From Microbacterium hibisci (GTDB taxonomy: Bacteria > Actinomycetota > Actinomycetes > Actinomycetales > Microbacteriaceae): a DNA stretch of 64,000 bases. Positions within the stretch are counted from its first letter, which is position 1. Every line of letters begins with the position of its first letter. The DNA is taken from NCBI RefSeq assembly GCF_015278255.1, contig NZ_JADIJC010000006.1, forward strand, positions 186,001 to 250,000. Direction: 5' to 3'. The position numbers and the translations under genes were made by a program. The notes under the pieces were generated by a model. That model saw only the letters and a program-made list of their open reading frames with translations. It was not told where the DNA came from and searched no databases. Positions 36,835 through 45,902 of this stretch are shown here, piece after piece.

Positions 36835-38076
36835 ATGACCGATTCGCCTGTTCGCACCACCAAAGCACGCCAGGTGCGTCCGGCGACGGAGGGATGGACG
36901 CAGAAGAAGGATGCCGAGGGCCGGCCCCTCCTCCAGTTCGCCAGTCCCAAGCGCGGCAAGCCGCCCGTGCACCTGGCCGACTTCACCCCCGAGCAGCGCG
37001 TCGAGAAGGTCAAAGAGCTCGGGCTCCCGGGCTTCCGGGCGAAGCAGCTCGAGAAGCACTACTTCCAGCACTTCACGCACAACCCGGCCGACATGACCGA
37101 TCTCCCCGCCGACGGGCGCGAGGAGTTCGTGCACGGCATGCTGCCGCCCCTTCTCACCGAGGTGCGCCGCCTCGAGACCGACCGCGGCGACACGATCAAG
37201 TTCCTGTGGAAGCTGCACGACGGCGCGCTCGTCGAGTCGGTGCTCATGCGCTACCCCGGCCGCATCACGCTGTGCGTGTCGTCGCAGGCCGGCTGCGGCA
37301 TGAACTGCCCGTTCTGCGCGACCGGCCAGGCGGGTCTCACGCGCAACATGTCGGCCGCCGAGATCGTCGAGCAGGTCGTGCGCGCCAACCGTCTCATCGC
37401 CGAGGGCGGCCTCGGCGGCAAGAAGAAGGGCGACCACTCCGCCGAGCGCGTGTCGAACATCGTCTTCATGGGCATGGGCGAGCCGCTCGCGAACTACGCG
37501 CGCGTCATGCAGGCGGTGCGCGTCATGACCGACAAGCAGCACGGCCTCGGCATGAGCGCCCGCGGCATCACCGTCTCGACCGTCGGCCTCGTGCCGGCGA
37601 TCACGAAGCTCGCGCAGGAGGACATCCCGGTCACCTTCGCGCTCTCGCTGCACGCCCCCGACGACAAGCTGCGCGACGAGCTCATCCCGGTGAACTCGCG
37701 CTGGAAGGTCGACGAGGCCCTCGACGCCGCTCGCGCCTACTTCGACAAGACCGGCCGCCGCGTCTCGATCGAGTACGCGCTCATCAAGGACATGAACGAC
37801 CACGGCTGGCGCGCCGACCTCCTCGCCGAGAAGCTCAACGCCCGCGGCCGCGGCTGGGTGCATGTGAACCCGATCCCGCTCAACCCGACCCCCGGCTCCA
37901 TCTGGACGGCCTCCGAGGTCGGCGTGCAGAACGAGTTCGTGCGCCGGCTCAACGACGCCGGCATCCCGACGACCCTCCGCGACACGCGCGGCAAAGAGAT
38001 CGACGGCGCGTGCGGCCAGCTCGTCGCCACCGAGGAGGACGAGGCGGTCGCCGCCGTCACCCCGCTCGAGGACTGA
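36835..38076 (+). CDS. rlmN: 23S rRNA (adenine-2503-C2) methyltransferase / tRNA m2A37 methyltransferase RlmN
   Basis: 413 residues. Radical-SAM enzyme that methylates C2 of A2503 in 23S rRNA and A37 in some tRNAs. The 4Fe-4S motif is CGMNCPFC; the resolving Cys is in IDGACGQL near the C-terminus, and [18 protein letters not shown] and PLNPTPGS are the conserved strands. The N-terminal 100 residues form the helical RNA-binding domain. ATG 36835 gives the normal start ([10 protein letters not shown]). Unlike FbiC at the left edge, its radical-SAM site is intact. Confidence 0.93.
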   Translation: MTDSPVRTTKARQVRPATEGWTQKKDAEGRPLLQFASPKRGKPPVHLADFTPEQRVEKVKELGLPGFRAKQLEKHYFQHFTHNPADMTDLPADGREEFVHGMLPPLLTEVRRLETDRGDTIKFLWKLHDGALVESVLMRYPGRITLCVSSQAGCGMNCPFCATGQAGLTRNMSAAEIVEQVVRANRLIAEGGLGGKKKGDHSAERVSNIVFMGMGEPLANYARVMQAVRVMTDKQHGLGMSARGITVSTVGLVPAITKLAQEDIPVTFALSLHAPDDKLRDELIPVNSRWKVDEALDAARAYFDKTGRRVSIEYALIKDMNDHGWRADLLAEKLNARGRGWVHVNPIPLNPTPGSIWTASEVGVQNEFVRRLNDAGIPTTLRDTRGKEIDGACGQLVATEEDEAVAAVTPLED

Positions 38077-38214
38077 CGCCCCGGGAACCGCGCCAGTCCG
38101 GGCTCGAGAACCCGCGAAGTCCCGACATCGCGTCTCGGCGCGGATCGATCCGGGCGCGCTCTCACGTTCCTCTCATGCACCTGCCGCACAGGTTGGCCCC
38201 CCTAGGGTGTCCGG

Positions 38215-39867
38215 GTGTCTTCTTACTCCGCGCACCGGCCGGGCCGGTTCGGCTCCGACGGCCGGATCGAGTTCGAGACAGACGGCGACCAGACCGAGGA
38301 TCTCTACCTCGACGACGTGCGCGCGCAGCAGGCAGCGGGCGAGCCGACGGACGAGCGTCCGCGGGACGACGAGCGTCCGAGTGACGATGACGGCCCCGAA
38401 GACCCGTTCCCCGAGACCCGGGATCTACTCGAGGACGCGCTCGCGATGAACCCGACCCAGCCCGTCGCGGTCGCCGGACGGCCGGCCGTCGAGGAGCAGC
38501 CGGCGATCGGCGAGTGGGGAACACTCGACGAACCGGCCGACCCGGCAGCCCCGGCAGCCCCCGCCGCCGAACCGGCCGCGACCGTCGTCGAGCCGGCGGA
38601 CGCGGCATCCGTCCCTCCCGTCCGTCCGAAGCGGGAGAAGCGCGCGAAGCGCCGCCGCGAGCGCGGCTCGGGGTGGCGGAAGCTCGCGATCCTGGGCGGC
38701 GCCGACGGCTCGGTGCTCGACGAGGTGCCCACCGAGACGCCTCGCTTCGTGCAGATGTTCTTCGTGATCGCCGGCACGGCGCTGATCTCGGCGATCTCGA
38801 TGTACTTCGCCCTCACCACCGGCGTGCGCATCGTCGCGTGGGGCGCGCTGCCGCTCGCGATCGTGTGGGCGCTCATCATCTTCAACCTCGACCGCTTCCT
38901 GACTTCGACGATGCGCTCCACGCGCAACCTCTGGAAGCTCCTCGCGCTCGCCTTCCCGCGCGTCATCATGGCGGCGATCATCGGCATCGTCGTGGCGGAG
39001 CCGCTCGTGCTGCAGATCTTCCACAACGACATCGCGCGCGAGGTGAACACGACGAACCTCACGCAGGCGCAGTCCGATCAGGACGCCGTCACGTCCGGAC
39101 CCGAGAAGCAGGCACTGGATGCCGCGAGCGAACGCGTCGCCGCCCTCGAGAGCCAGGCGGCCAGCGGTGTCGTGGCGGGCGCCGACACCACGTCGGCGTC
39201 GACGGCCGCCGCGCAGCAGACCGTCGACGACCTGACCGCCAAGCTGGCCGCGCAGCAGCAGGTCATCGACCAGGCGCGCGCCATCTACCAGTGCGAGCTC
39301 ACCGGCCAGGGCGCCGGGGAAGTGGCGGGCTGCAGCGGCGTCGCGGGCGAGGGTGCGAGCTCGGGCGCAGCCGAGGCCCAGCTCGCGGCCGCGCAGGCGT
39401 CGTACGACGAGCTGGCCACTCAGCTCGCCGCCGCCCAGGCCGACCTGTCGGCGGCGCAGGCCGCGGGCACGGCGGAGGCGAGCGCGTCCGAGACGCAGAA
39501 CAAGCAGCAGGCGGAGGACGAGCTCCCGGCGGCCCGCGAGCAGTACCAGGCCGCGCTCGCCGCCTACGACGCCCGGGCGGCCGAGATCGCCAGCGGCAAC
39601 TCCGGCGCGGTGGGACTGCTCAGCCAGATCAGCGGACTCGAGCGGCTCTCGGAGCGCGAGCCCGCGCTGAAGTGGGCGCACTGGCTCATCGCGGCGCTGT
39701 TCTTCATGGTCGAGCTGCTCCCGGTGATCGTGAAGGTGCTCACGAGCTACGGCGATCCGTCGCTGTACGAGAAGGCCGATGCGCTGCGACGCCAGGTCGC
39801 GCTCGATCGCGTCACCGCCCGCAGCTGGCGCGAGCGCGCCGACATCGCGCAGGGCGGCGCGGCCTGA
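38215..39867 (+). CDS. DUF4407 membrane protein with a long coiled coil
   Basis: 550 residues. A disordered acidic N-terminal region (1-145) and a basic patch (KREKRAKRRRERG) precede the DUF4407 core. Three membrane segments at about residues 176-198, 203-225 and 246-270 are followed by about 210 residues of Ala/Gln-rich coiled coil (QLAAAQASYDELATQLAAAQADL) with two Cys (QCELTG, GCSGVAG), then a fourth segment at about 488-510 (AHWLIAALFFMVELLPV) and a cytoplasmic tail. The function of the family is unknown. GTG 38215 is the start. It ends at a strong hairpin. Confidence 0.8.
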   Translation: MSSYSAHRPGRFGSDGRIEFETDGDQTEDLYLDDVRAQQAAGEPTDERPRDDERPSDDDGPEDPFPETRDLLEDALAMNPTQPVAVAGRPAVEEQPAIGEWGTLDEPADPAAPAAPAAEPAATVVEPADAASVPPVRPKREKRAKRRRERGSGWRKLAILGGADGSVLDEVPTETPRFVQMFFVIAGTALISAISMYFALTTGVRIVAWGALPLAIVWALIIFNLDRFLTSTMRSTRNLWKLLALAFPRVIMAAIIGIVVAEPLVLQIFHNDIAREVNTTNLTQAQSDQDAVTSGPEKQALDAASERVAALESQAASGVVAGADTTSASTAAAQQTVDDLTAKLAAQQQVIDQARAIYQCELTGQGAGEVAGCSGVAGEGASSGAAEAQLAAAQASYDELATQLAAAQADLSAAQAAGTAEASASETQNKQQAEDELPAAREQYQAALAAYDARAAEIASGNSGAVGLLSQISGLERLSEREPALKWAHWLIAALFFMVELLPVIVKVLTSYGDPSLYEKADALRRQVALDRVTARSWRERADIAQGGAA

Positions 39868-39880
39868 CCGCAGAGACAGG

Positions 39881-39919
39881 GAGGGGACGGATGCCGGGGG
39901 CCGCGGCATCCGTCCCCTC
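39881..39919 (+). terminator. Hairpin terminator after the DUF4407 gene
   Basis: GAGGGGACGGATGCCG (39881-39896) pairs with CGGCATCCGTCCCCTC (39904-39919), 16 bp, loop of seven. It starts 14 bp after the stop codon. No T-tract, usual for this lineage. Confidence 0.65.
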
Positions 39920-39959
39920 CATCGTGGCGTGGGTGCGGCGTGGGAGCGGTCTCGCGGGT

Positions 39960-39973
39960 CACGATATATCGTG
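39960..39973. promoter_or_regulatory. Perfect 14-bp palindrome, candidate operator of the ABC exporter
   Basis: CACGATATATCGTG is AT-rich within a GC-rich region and perfectly symmetric, followed by TTAGAGT. It resembles PadR-type sites, but no PadR gene is next to it, so the regulator is unknown. Confidence 0.6.
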
Positions 39974-40136
39974 TTAGAGTGACCGGCGGGTCGCCCCTGG
40001 GAGGCGACCACGATCCCGTTCCGCCCTGGTGAACGGCACTGCCGCGATGTCGGCGGGCCGTGTCAAGGTGGGTCGGCACCCTCAGATCCGCAGAGGCGGA
40101 GCCTTGCCATGGCTTCGCCGTGTCCGGGAGAACCTC
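39974..40136 (+). ncRNA. Structured 5' leader of the ABC exporter operon (candidate attenuator)
   Basis: Three hairpins follow the palindrome: GGTCGCC (39989-39995) with GGCGACC (40003-40009); CCGTT (40016-40020) with AACGG (40032-40036); GGCGGAGCC (40095-40103) with GGCTTCGCC (40111-40119, one mismatch). The ribosome site GGGAG lies 8 bases after the last. The frame of the exporter is open back to GTG 40029, so translation from there would read through hairpin 3. No known riboswitch matched. Confidence 0.45.
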
Positions 40137-41870
40137 GTGCTCGGAAGAATCCTCGTCCGCTACCTCAAACCGTCCGGCTGGCTGCTGCTCGGCGTGCTGA
40201 TCTTCCAGTCAGCCTCCGCCGTCGCGTCGCTGTACCTCCCCAGCCTCAACGCCGACATCATCGACAACGGCGTCTCGAAGGGCGACACCGACTACATCTG
40301 GCGCACCGGCATGGTCATGCTGACCGTGTCGCTCGGCCAGATCGTCGCCTCGATCATCGCGACCTGGTTCGCCGCGCGCGCCGCGATGCGGCTCGGCCGC
40401 GACATCCGCGACGACATCTTCGAACGCGTGTCGGGCTTCTCCGAGCGTGAGGTCACCGGCTTCGGAGCGGGGTCGCTCATCACCCGCAACACCAACGACG
40501 TGCAGCAGGTGCAGATGCTCGCGATGATGGCCGCGACGTTCCTGGTGACGGCTCCGCTGCTCGCGATCGGGGGCATCGTGCTCGCGATCGAGCAGGCGGC
40601 CAGCCTGGCGTGGATCATCGCGATCTCGGTGCCGGTGCTGCTCGTCGTCGCGGGTCTCCTCATCGCGCGCATGGTGCCGCTGTTCCGCAGCTACCAGGGC
40701 AAGCTCGACGGGGTGAACCGCGTGATGCGCGAGCAGCTCACGGGCATCCGCGTCATCCGCGCCTTCGTCCGCGAGCCCATCGAAGAGGAGCGCTTCCGCG
40801 AGGCCAACACCGACATCATGGTCGTCGGACGCAAGGTCGGCTCGCTCTTCGTGGTGCTGTTCCCCGCGGTGATGCTGATCCTCAACGTCACCGTGATCGG
40901 CGTGATCTGGTTCGGCGGCATGCAGGTCGACAGCGGAGAGATCCAGATCGGCACGCTCTTCGCCTTCATGCAGTACGCGATGATCATCCTCTCGGGCGTC
41001 ATGATGGCGAGCTTCATGACGCTGATGATCCCGCGCGCCGCCGTCTCGGCCGAGCGCGTCGGCGAGGTGCTCGACACCCATTCCTCGCTGACGCGTCCGT
41101 CGGACGCGGTCACCGCGTTCCCGGCACCCGGCACCGTCGAGTTCCGTGACGTCGCCTTCACCTACCCGGGCGCCGAGCAGCCGATCCTGGCGGGCATCAG
41201 CTTCCGGGCCGCCGCCGGTGAGACCGTCGCGATCGTCGGCTCCACCGGCGCCGGCAAGACGACCCTCGTCTCCTTGATCCCGCGGCTGTTCGACGCCACC
41301 GCCGGTGTCGTCGAGGTCGGCGGGGTCGACGTGCGGCGCGCCGACCTCGACGCGCTGTGGCGCACCATCGGCCTCGTCCCGCAGCGCCCGTTCCTCTTCT
41401 CGGGCACGATCGCGTCGAACCTGCGGTTCGGCCGTGAAGACGCGACGGATGCCGAGCTCTGGCGTGCGCTCGAGATCGCCCAGGCGAGCGACTTCGTGAG
41501 CCAGATGGAGGCGGGGATCGACGCGCCGATCGCCCAGGGCGGCACGAACGTCTCGGGCGGACAGCGGCAGCGCCTCGCCATCGCGCGAGCCATCGTCCAC
41601 CAGCCGCAGGTGCTGGTCTTCGACGACTCGTTCTCGGCGCTCGACCTCACCACCGATGCGCGCCTCAGGCAGGCGCTGTGGCGGGAGCTCCCCGAGGTCA
41701 CCAAGATCGTCGTCGCCCAGCGGGTCTCGACGATCACCGACGCCGACCGCATCGTCGTGCTCGACGACGGCGGCATCGTGGGCATCGGCACGCACGAGGA
41801 GCTCCTCGAGTCGAGCCAGACCTACCGCGAGATCGTCGAATCCCAGCTCGGAGCGGAGGTCGCCCGATGA
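40137..41870 (+). CDS. Heterodimeric ABC exporter subunit A (degenerate-site half)
   Basis: 577 residues: six membrane helices (from residue about 15, GWLLLGVLIFQSASAVASL) and one ATPase domain (about 340-577). Walker A GSTGAGKTT, signature VSGGQRQRL, and Walker B VLVFDDSF with Asp497 where a catalytic Glu is normal. In BmrCD, LmrCD and TM287/288-type heterodimers one half has exactly this change. GTG 40137 follows GGGAG at six bases; longer forms run into the leader. Its stop overlaps subunit B by 4 bp. It likely exports drugs or lipids. Confidence 0.88.
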   Translation: MLGRILVRYLKPSGWLLLGVLIFQSASAVASLYLPSLNADIIDNGVSKGDTDYIWRTGMVMLTVSLGQIVASIIATWFAARAAMRLGRDIRDDIFERVSGFSEREVTGFGAGSLITRNTNDVQQVQMLAMMAATFLVTAPLLAIGGIVLAIEQAASLAWIIAISVPVLLVVAGLLIARMVPLFRSYQGKLDGVNRVMREQLTGIRVIRAFVREPIEEERFREANTDIMVVGRKVGSLFVVLFPAVMLILNVTVIGVIWFGGMQVDSGEIQIGTLFAFMQYAMIILSGVMMASFMTLMIPRAAVSAERVGEVLDTHSSLTRPSDAVTAFPAPGTVEFRDVAFTYPGAEQPILAGISFRAAAGETVAIVGSTGAGKTTLVSLIPRLFDATAGVVEVGGVDVRRADLDALWRTIGLVPQRPFLFSGTIASNLRFGREDATDAELWRALEIAQASDFVSQMEAGIDAPIAQGGTNVSGGQRQRLAIARAIVHQPQVLVFDDSFSALDLTTDARLRQALWRELPEVTKIVVAQRVSTITDADRIVVLDDGGIVGIGTHEELLESSQTYREIVESQLGAEVAR

Positions 41871-43996
41871 GCGACGAACAGCAGTCTCACGCTGACAAGT
41901 CCTCCACCACCCGCCGGCGTGTGCGCCAGGCCGTGGCGGAGCTCAGCGCCGAGGAGAAGGCCGAGATCGAGCTCGGCGAGCAGGCGCGCATCGCCGCCGA
42001 CGACTGGAGCGGCGCCGTCGCCCCGGGCAAGGCCGCGCACTTCTGGCCGTCCTTCCGGCGGCTGATCGGGCTGCTGCGCCCGAACGCGTGGGCGTTCGTG
42101 TTCGTGTCGATCCTCGGATCCCTCGGCGTCGTGCTCGCCGTGCTGTCGCCGAAGGTGCTCGGCGAGGCGACCAACATCCTGTTCGAGGGCGTGGTGTCTT
42201 CGATGGCGCCCGCGGGGATGACCAAGGAGCAGGTCGTCCAGGGACTCGAGGCGTCGGGTCAGCAGGACCTCGCGAACATCGTCTCGGCCATGGAGAACTT
42301 CGTGCCCGGGGCCGGCGTCGACTTCATGGCGCTCAGCCGCGTGCTGCTCATCGTGCTCGGGCTGTACTTCGCGTCGTCGCTGCTGATGTGGCTGCAGGGC
42401 TACGTCATCAACGTCATCATGGTGCGCGTCATGTGGCGCCTCCGCGAAGAGGTCGAGGCGAAGATCAACCGCCTGCCACTGCGCTACTTCGACCGTGTGC
42501 AGCGCGGAGAGCTGATCTCGCGGGTCACGAACGACATCGACAACATCACGCAGATGATGCAGCAGTCGCTGTCGCAGGCGCTTACGAGCGTGCTCACCGT
42601 GATCGGCGTGCTGATCATGATGCTCACGATCTCGTGGCAGCTGACGCTCGTGGTGCTGATCAGCTTCCCGCTGATGGCCGTCCTGTTCGGCGTCATCGGG
42701 CCGCGGTCGCAGAAGGCGTTCGGCATCCAGTGGCGCAAGGTGGGCCGCCTGAACGCGCGCGTCGAGGAGTCGTTCTCCGGCCACGCGCTGGTCAAGGTGT
42801 TCGGTCGCGAGCAGGCCTCGCGCGAGGCGTTCCGCGCCGAGAACGAGGAGCTGTATCAGGCCTCGTTCAAGGCCCAGTTCCTGTCCAACATCATGATGCC
42901 CGCGATGATGTTCATCGGGAACCTGACCTACGTCGGGATCGCGGTCTTCGGCGCACTGATGGTCGCCGGCGGCCAGCTGCGACTCGGCGACGTGCAGGCG
43001 TTCATCCAGTACTCGCAGCAGTTCACCCAGCCCCTGGCCGAGCTCGGCGGCATGGCGGCGGTCGTGCAGTCGGGCACCGCCTCGGCCGAGCGCGTGTTCG
43101 AGCTGCTCGACGAGCCCGAGCAGGAGCCCGACGCCGCCGATGCCCCGGCCCCCGTCGAGGGCGATGGCACGATCGAGTTCCAGGACGTCGCGTTCTCGTA
43201 CTCGCCGGACCGGCCGCTCATCCACGACCTGTCGTTCCGCGTCGAACCCGGCCAGACGGTCGCGATCGTGGGCCCGACCGGCGCCGGCAAGACCACGCTC
43301 GTGAACCTGCTGATGCGCTTCTACGAGCTGGACGGCGGCCGCATCCTGCTCAACGGCCAGAACATCGCCGAGCTCACCCGCCGCGACATCCGAGCCGAGA
43401 CCGGAATGGTGCTGCAGGATCCGTGGCTGTTCGCCGGCACGATCCGCGAGAACATCCGGTACGGCCGTGCCGACGCGACCGACGACGAGATCCTGGCCGC
43501 TGCGCGCGCCACGTACGTCGACCGGTTCGTGCACTCCCTGCCGGACGGCTATGACACGCTCCTCGACGAGGACGCGTCGAACATCTCCGCCGGCGAGAAG
43601 CAGCTCATCACGATCGCCCGCGCGTTCGTGGCGCAGCCGTCGGTGCTCATCCTCGACGAGGCGACCAGCTCGGTCGACACCCGCACCGAGCTGCTCCTGC
43701 AGCACGCCATGGCGGCGCTGCGCGAGGGTCGCACGTCGTTCGTGATCGCGCACCGGCTGTCGACCATCCGCGACGCCGACCTCATCCTCGTGATGGAGAA
43801 CGGCGGCATCGTCGAGAAGGGCACGCACGATCACCTCATCGCGGCCAAGGGAGCGTACTTCCGCCTCTACAACTCGCAGTTCGAGCAGGCCGCGGCCGAT
43901 CTCGACGAAGAGGCACGCGGCCTGGCAGAGGCGCAGCGCGGCCCGTCGCTCGAGCCGGACGACGCGATCGAGGACGAGACCGCGCCCGTGCGGTGA
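41867..43996 (+). CDS. Heterodimeric ABC exporter subunit B (catalytic half)
   Basis: 709 residues. An 80-residue charged N-terminus precedes six membrane helices (first at about residue 75, AFVFVSILGSLGVVLAVL). Between helices 1 and 2 an extra segment (about 45 residues, GMTKEQVVQGLEASGQQDL) probably forms an extracellular cap. ATPase: Walker A GPTGAGKTT, Walker B VLILDEATSSVD with intact Glu, and signature ISAGEKQL, unusual in having Ala-Gly-Glu for Gly-Gly-Gln. A 40-residue acidic tail ends the protein. Paired with subunit A. Confidence 0.88.
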   Translation: MSDEQQSHADKSSTTRRRVRQAVAELSAEEKAEIELGEQARIAADDWSGAVAPGKAAHFWPSFRRLIGLLRPNAWAFVFVSILGSLGVVLAVLSPKVLGEATNILFEGVVSSMAPAGMTKEQVVQGLEASGQQDLANIVSAMENFVPGAGVDFMALSRVLLIVLGLYFASSLLMWLQGYVINVIMVRVMWRLREEVEAKINRLPLRYFDRVQRGELISRVTNDIDNITQMMQQSLSQALTSVLTVIGVLIMMLTISWQLTLVVLISFPLMAVLFGVIGPRSQKAFGIQWRKVGRLNARVEESFSGHALVKVFGREQASREAFRAENEELYQASFKAQFLSNIMMPAMMFIGNLTYVGIAVFGALMVAGGQLRLGDVQAFIQYSQQFTQPLAELGGMAAVVQSGTASAERVFELLDEPEQEPDAADAPAPVEGDGTIEFQDVAFSYSPDRPLIHDLSFRVEPGQTVAIVGPTGAGKTTLVNLLMRFYELDGGRILLNGQNIAELTRRDIRAETGMVLQDPWLFAGTIRENIRYGRADATDDEILAAARATYVDRFVHSLPDGYDTLLDEDASNISAGEKQLITIARAFVAQPSVLILDEATSSVDTRTELLLQHAMAALREGRTSFVIAHRLSTIRDADLILVMENGGIVEKGTHDHLIAAKGAYFRLYNSQFEQAAADLDEEARGLAEAQRGPSLEPDDAIEDETAPVR

Positions 43997-44008
43997 CACG
44001 CAGCGGAT

Positions 44009-44055
44009 GACGGATGCCGCGACCCGGCCGGCGCGGCCGGGTCGCGGCATCCGTC
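44009..44055 (+). terminator. Hairpin terminator of the ABC exporter operon
   Basis: A perfect 21-bp stem: left arm 44009-44029, loop GGCGC, right arm 44035-44055, core GGATGCCGCGACCC and its complement. It starts 12 bp after the stop. A third half-copy (GGGTCGCGGCATCCGTCC) follows at about 44077. No T-tract. Confidence 0.7.
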
Positions 44056-44154
44056 GTCGCACTGCGATCGGAGCGGGTCGCGGCATCCGTCCATCCGTTT
44101 CGCGATGCGACGAGCGCGGGCCGAGAGGTGCCCTCAGACGGGTAGCGTTTTCTC

Positions 44155-45168
44155 ATGGTCAATTACCGGTACCTCGGAAACAGCGGTCTCAAGGTCAGTG
44201 AGATCACCTACGGCAACTGGGTCACGCACGGCTCGCAGGTCGACGACTCCGCCGCGATCGCGACGGTCCACGCGGCGCTCGACGCCGGCATCACCACGTT
44301 CGACACCGCCGACGTCTACGCGAACACCGCCGCCGAGACCGTGCTCGGCAAGGCGCTCGACGGCCAGCGCCGCGAGTCGCTCGAGATCTTCACGAAGGTC
44401 TACTGGCCCACCGGTCCCGGCGGCGCCAACGACACCGGCCTCAGCCGCAAGCACATCCTCGAGTCCATCAACGGTTCGCTCAAGCGCCTCGGCACCGACT
44501 ACGTCGACCTCTACCAGGCGCACCGCTACGACTACGACACGCCCCTCGAGGAGACGTTCCAGGCTTTCGCCGACATCGTCCGACAGGGCAAGGCGCTCTA
44601 CATCGGCGTCTCGGAGTGGACGGCCGAGCAGCTGCGTGAGGGCCACGCGCTCGCCAAGAGCTACGGCATCCAGCTCATCTCGAACCAGCCGCAGTACTCC
44701 GCGCTGTGGCGCGTCATCGAGGAGCGCGTCGTGCCGGCCTCGGAGGAGCTCGGCATCTCGCAGATCGTGTGGTCGCCGATGGCGCAGGGCGTGCTGTCGG
44801 GCAAGTACCTCCCCGGCCAGCCGCTGCCCGAGGGCTCGCGCGCGACCGACGAGAAGAGCGGCGCGCGCTTCATCCAGCGGTTCCTGCGCGACGAGGTGCT
44901 CGAGGCCGTGCAGCGCCTGAAGCCCGTCGCCGAGCAGGCGGGCATCTCACTGCCGCAGCTGGCGATCGCCTGGGTGCTGCAGAACAAGAACGTCGCGTCG
45001 GCACTGGTCGGGGCCTCGCGTCCGGAGCAGCTCGCCGAGACGGTCAAGGCCTCGGGCGTCGTGCTCGACGCCGACACGCTCGCGGCCATCGACGAGGCCC
45101 TCGGCGACGCGGTCTACCGCGACCCCGAGGACACCTACACGGTGTCGCCCAAGACCCGCGTGGCGTGA
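44155..45168 (+). CDS. Aldo-keto reductase, Kv-beta/YghZ type
   Basis: 337 residues. MVNYRYLGNSGLKVSEITYGNW is the typical start. Catalytic tetrad: Asp in TFDTADVYAN with Tyr in the same motif, Lys in FTKVYW, His in YQAHRYD. SALVGASRPEQL near the end is the NADPH 2'-phosphate region of the family. The group includes methylglyoxal and aldehyde reductases and the potassium-channel beta subunit; the substrate is not predictable. Appears single-gene, 155 bp after the ABC operon. Confidence 0.87.
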   Translation: MVNYRYLGNSGLKVSEITYGNWVTHGSQVDDSAAIATVHAALDAGITTFDTADVYANTAAETVLGKALDGQRRESLEIFTKVYWPTGPGGANDTGLSRKHILESINGSLKRLGTDYVDLYQAHRYDYDTPLEETFQAFADIVRQGKALYIGVSEWTAEQLREGHALAKSYGIQLISNQPQYSALWRVIEERVVPASEELGISQIVWSPMAQGVLSGKYLPGQPLPEGSRATDEKSGARFIQRFLRDEVLEAVQRLKPVAEQAGISLPQLAIAWVLQNKNVASALVGASRPEQLAETVKASGVVLDADTLAAIDEALGDAVYRDPEDTYTVSPKTRVA

Positions 45169-45192
45169 CGCGGCTGACGGCCTGAGGCTGAC

Positions 45193-45675
45193 ATGCCGAA
45201 GACGACCAGCGCCGGCATCCTGCTCTACCGGCTCGAGCCCGCCCTCGAGGTGCTCATCGCGCACATGGGCGGTCCGTTCTGGGCGAGCAAGGATGCCGGC
45301 GCCTGGTCGGTCCCCAAGGGCGAGTTCGCCGAGGGGGAGGAGGGCGCGCTGGATGCCGCCCGCCGCGAGTTCCGCGAGGAGCTCGGCATCGACCCGCCCG
45401 AGCCGCCCTACGCCGAGCTCGGCACGTTCGCGTACTCGTCGGGCAAGCGCGTGACGGTGTTCGTCGCCGACGGCACCGGGTTCTCCCTCGAGGGGGTCGA
45501 GTTCGGCGAGTTCGAGCTGGAGTGGCCGCCGCGCTCGGGGAAGACCGCGCGGTTCCCCGAGGTCGACCGCCTGGAATGGACGACGACGGATGCCGCGCGC
45601 GAGCGCCTCGTGAAGGGCCAGCGTCCCGCGATCGACGCGCTCGAGAAGCACCTCGCCGAGGCCGCGGAGGCCTGA
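45193..45675 (+). CDS. NUDIX hydrolase
   Basis: 160 residues. The Nudix box is complete: GEFAEGEEGALDAARREFREELGI gives GX5EX7REXXEEXG, the Mg2+ site for cleaving nucleoside diphosphate derivatives. The substrate strand begins SAGILLYRLEPALEVLIAH and a KTARFPEVDRLEWTTT strand follows the box. Similar short proteins hydrolyse dinucleoside polyphosphates or NDP-sugars; this one is unassigned. It starts 24 bp after the aldo-keto reductase stop and may be co-transcribed. Confidence 0.88.
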   Translation: MPKTTSAGILLYRLEPALEVLIAHMGGPFWASKDAGAWSVPKGEFAEGEEGALDAARREFREELGIDPPEPPYAELGTFAYSSGKRVTVFVADGTGFSLEGVEFGEFELEWPPRSGKTARFPEVDRLEWTTTDAARERLVKGQRPAIDALEKHLAEAAEA

Positions 45676-45768
45676 CCCCCGGCTCGACCCCGCGCCGCGG
45701 CGCCCGCGCCGCGCGACCCCGCGCCGCGGCGCCCGGGCCCGGCCCGGCCCGGGTGCCGGGTGCCGGCC

Positions 45769-45836
45769 GCGAGAGTACAGCTGGTCGCCGAGCGAGTGGT
45801 TGGTTCCCACCTCTCGTCCACCAGCTGTACTCTCGC
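45769..45836. repeat. Perfect 17-bp inverted repeat (family C)
   Basis: GCGAGAGTACAGCTGGT (45769-45785) and ACCAGCTGTACTCTCGC (45820-45836) are exact complements, with a 34-nt centre. The same arm-17, centre-34 geometry occurs in the unrelated element at 3023-3090. Just upstream (about 45685-45740) is a GC-only tandem duplication. Confidence 0.75.
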
Positions 45837-45902
45837 GGGCTCTTGTGGGGCGGCGGTGGGCGGCGGAGACTGACGGAGGCCGATCAGACGAGAGGAACCG
45901 CC

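Noticed and set aside
39974..40136. Guanidine or other known riboswitch before the ABC exporter
   Set aside because: The conserved loop sequences of ykkC-type and mini-ykkC RNAs were not seen.
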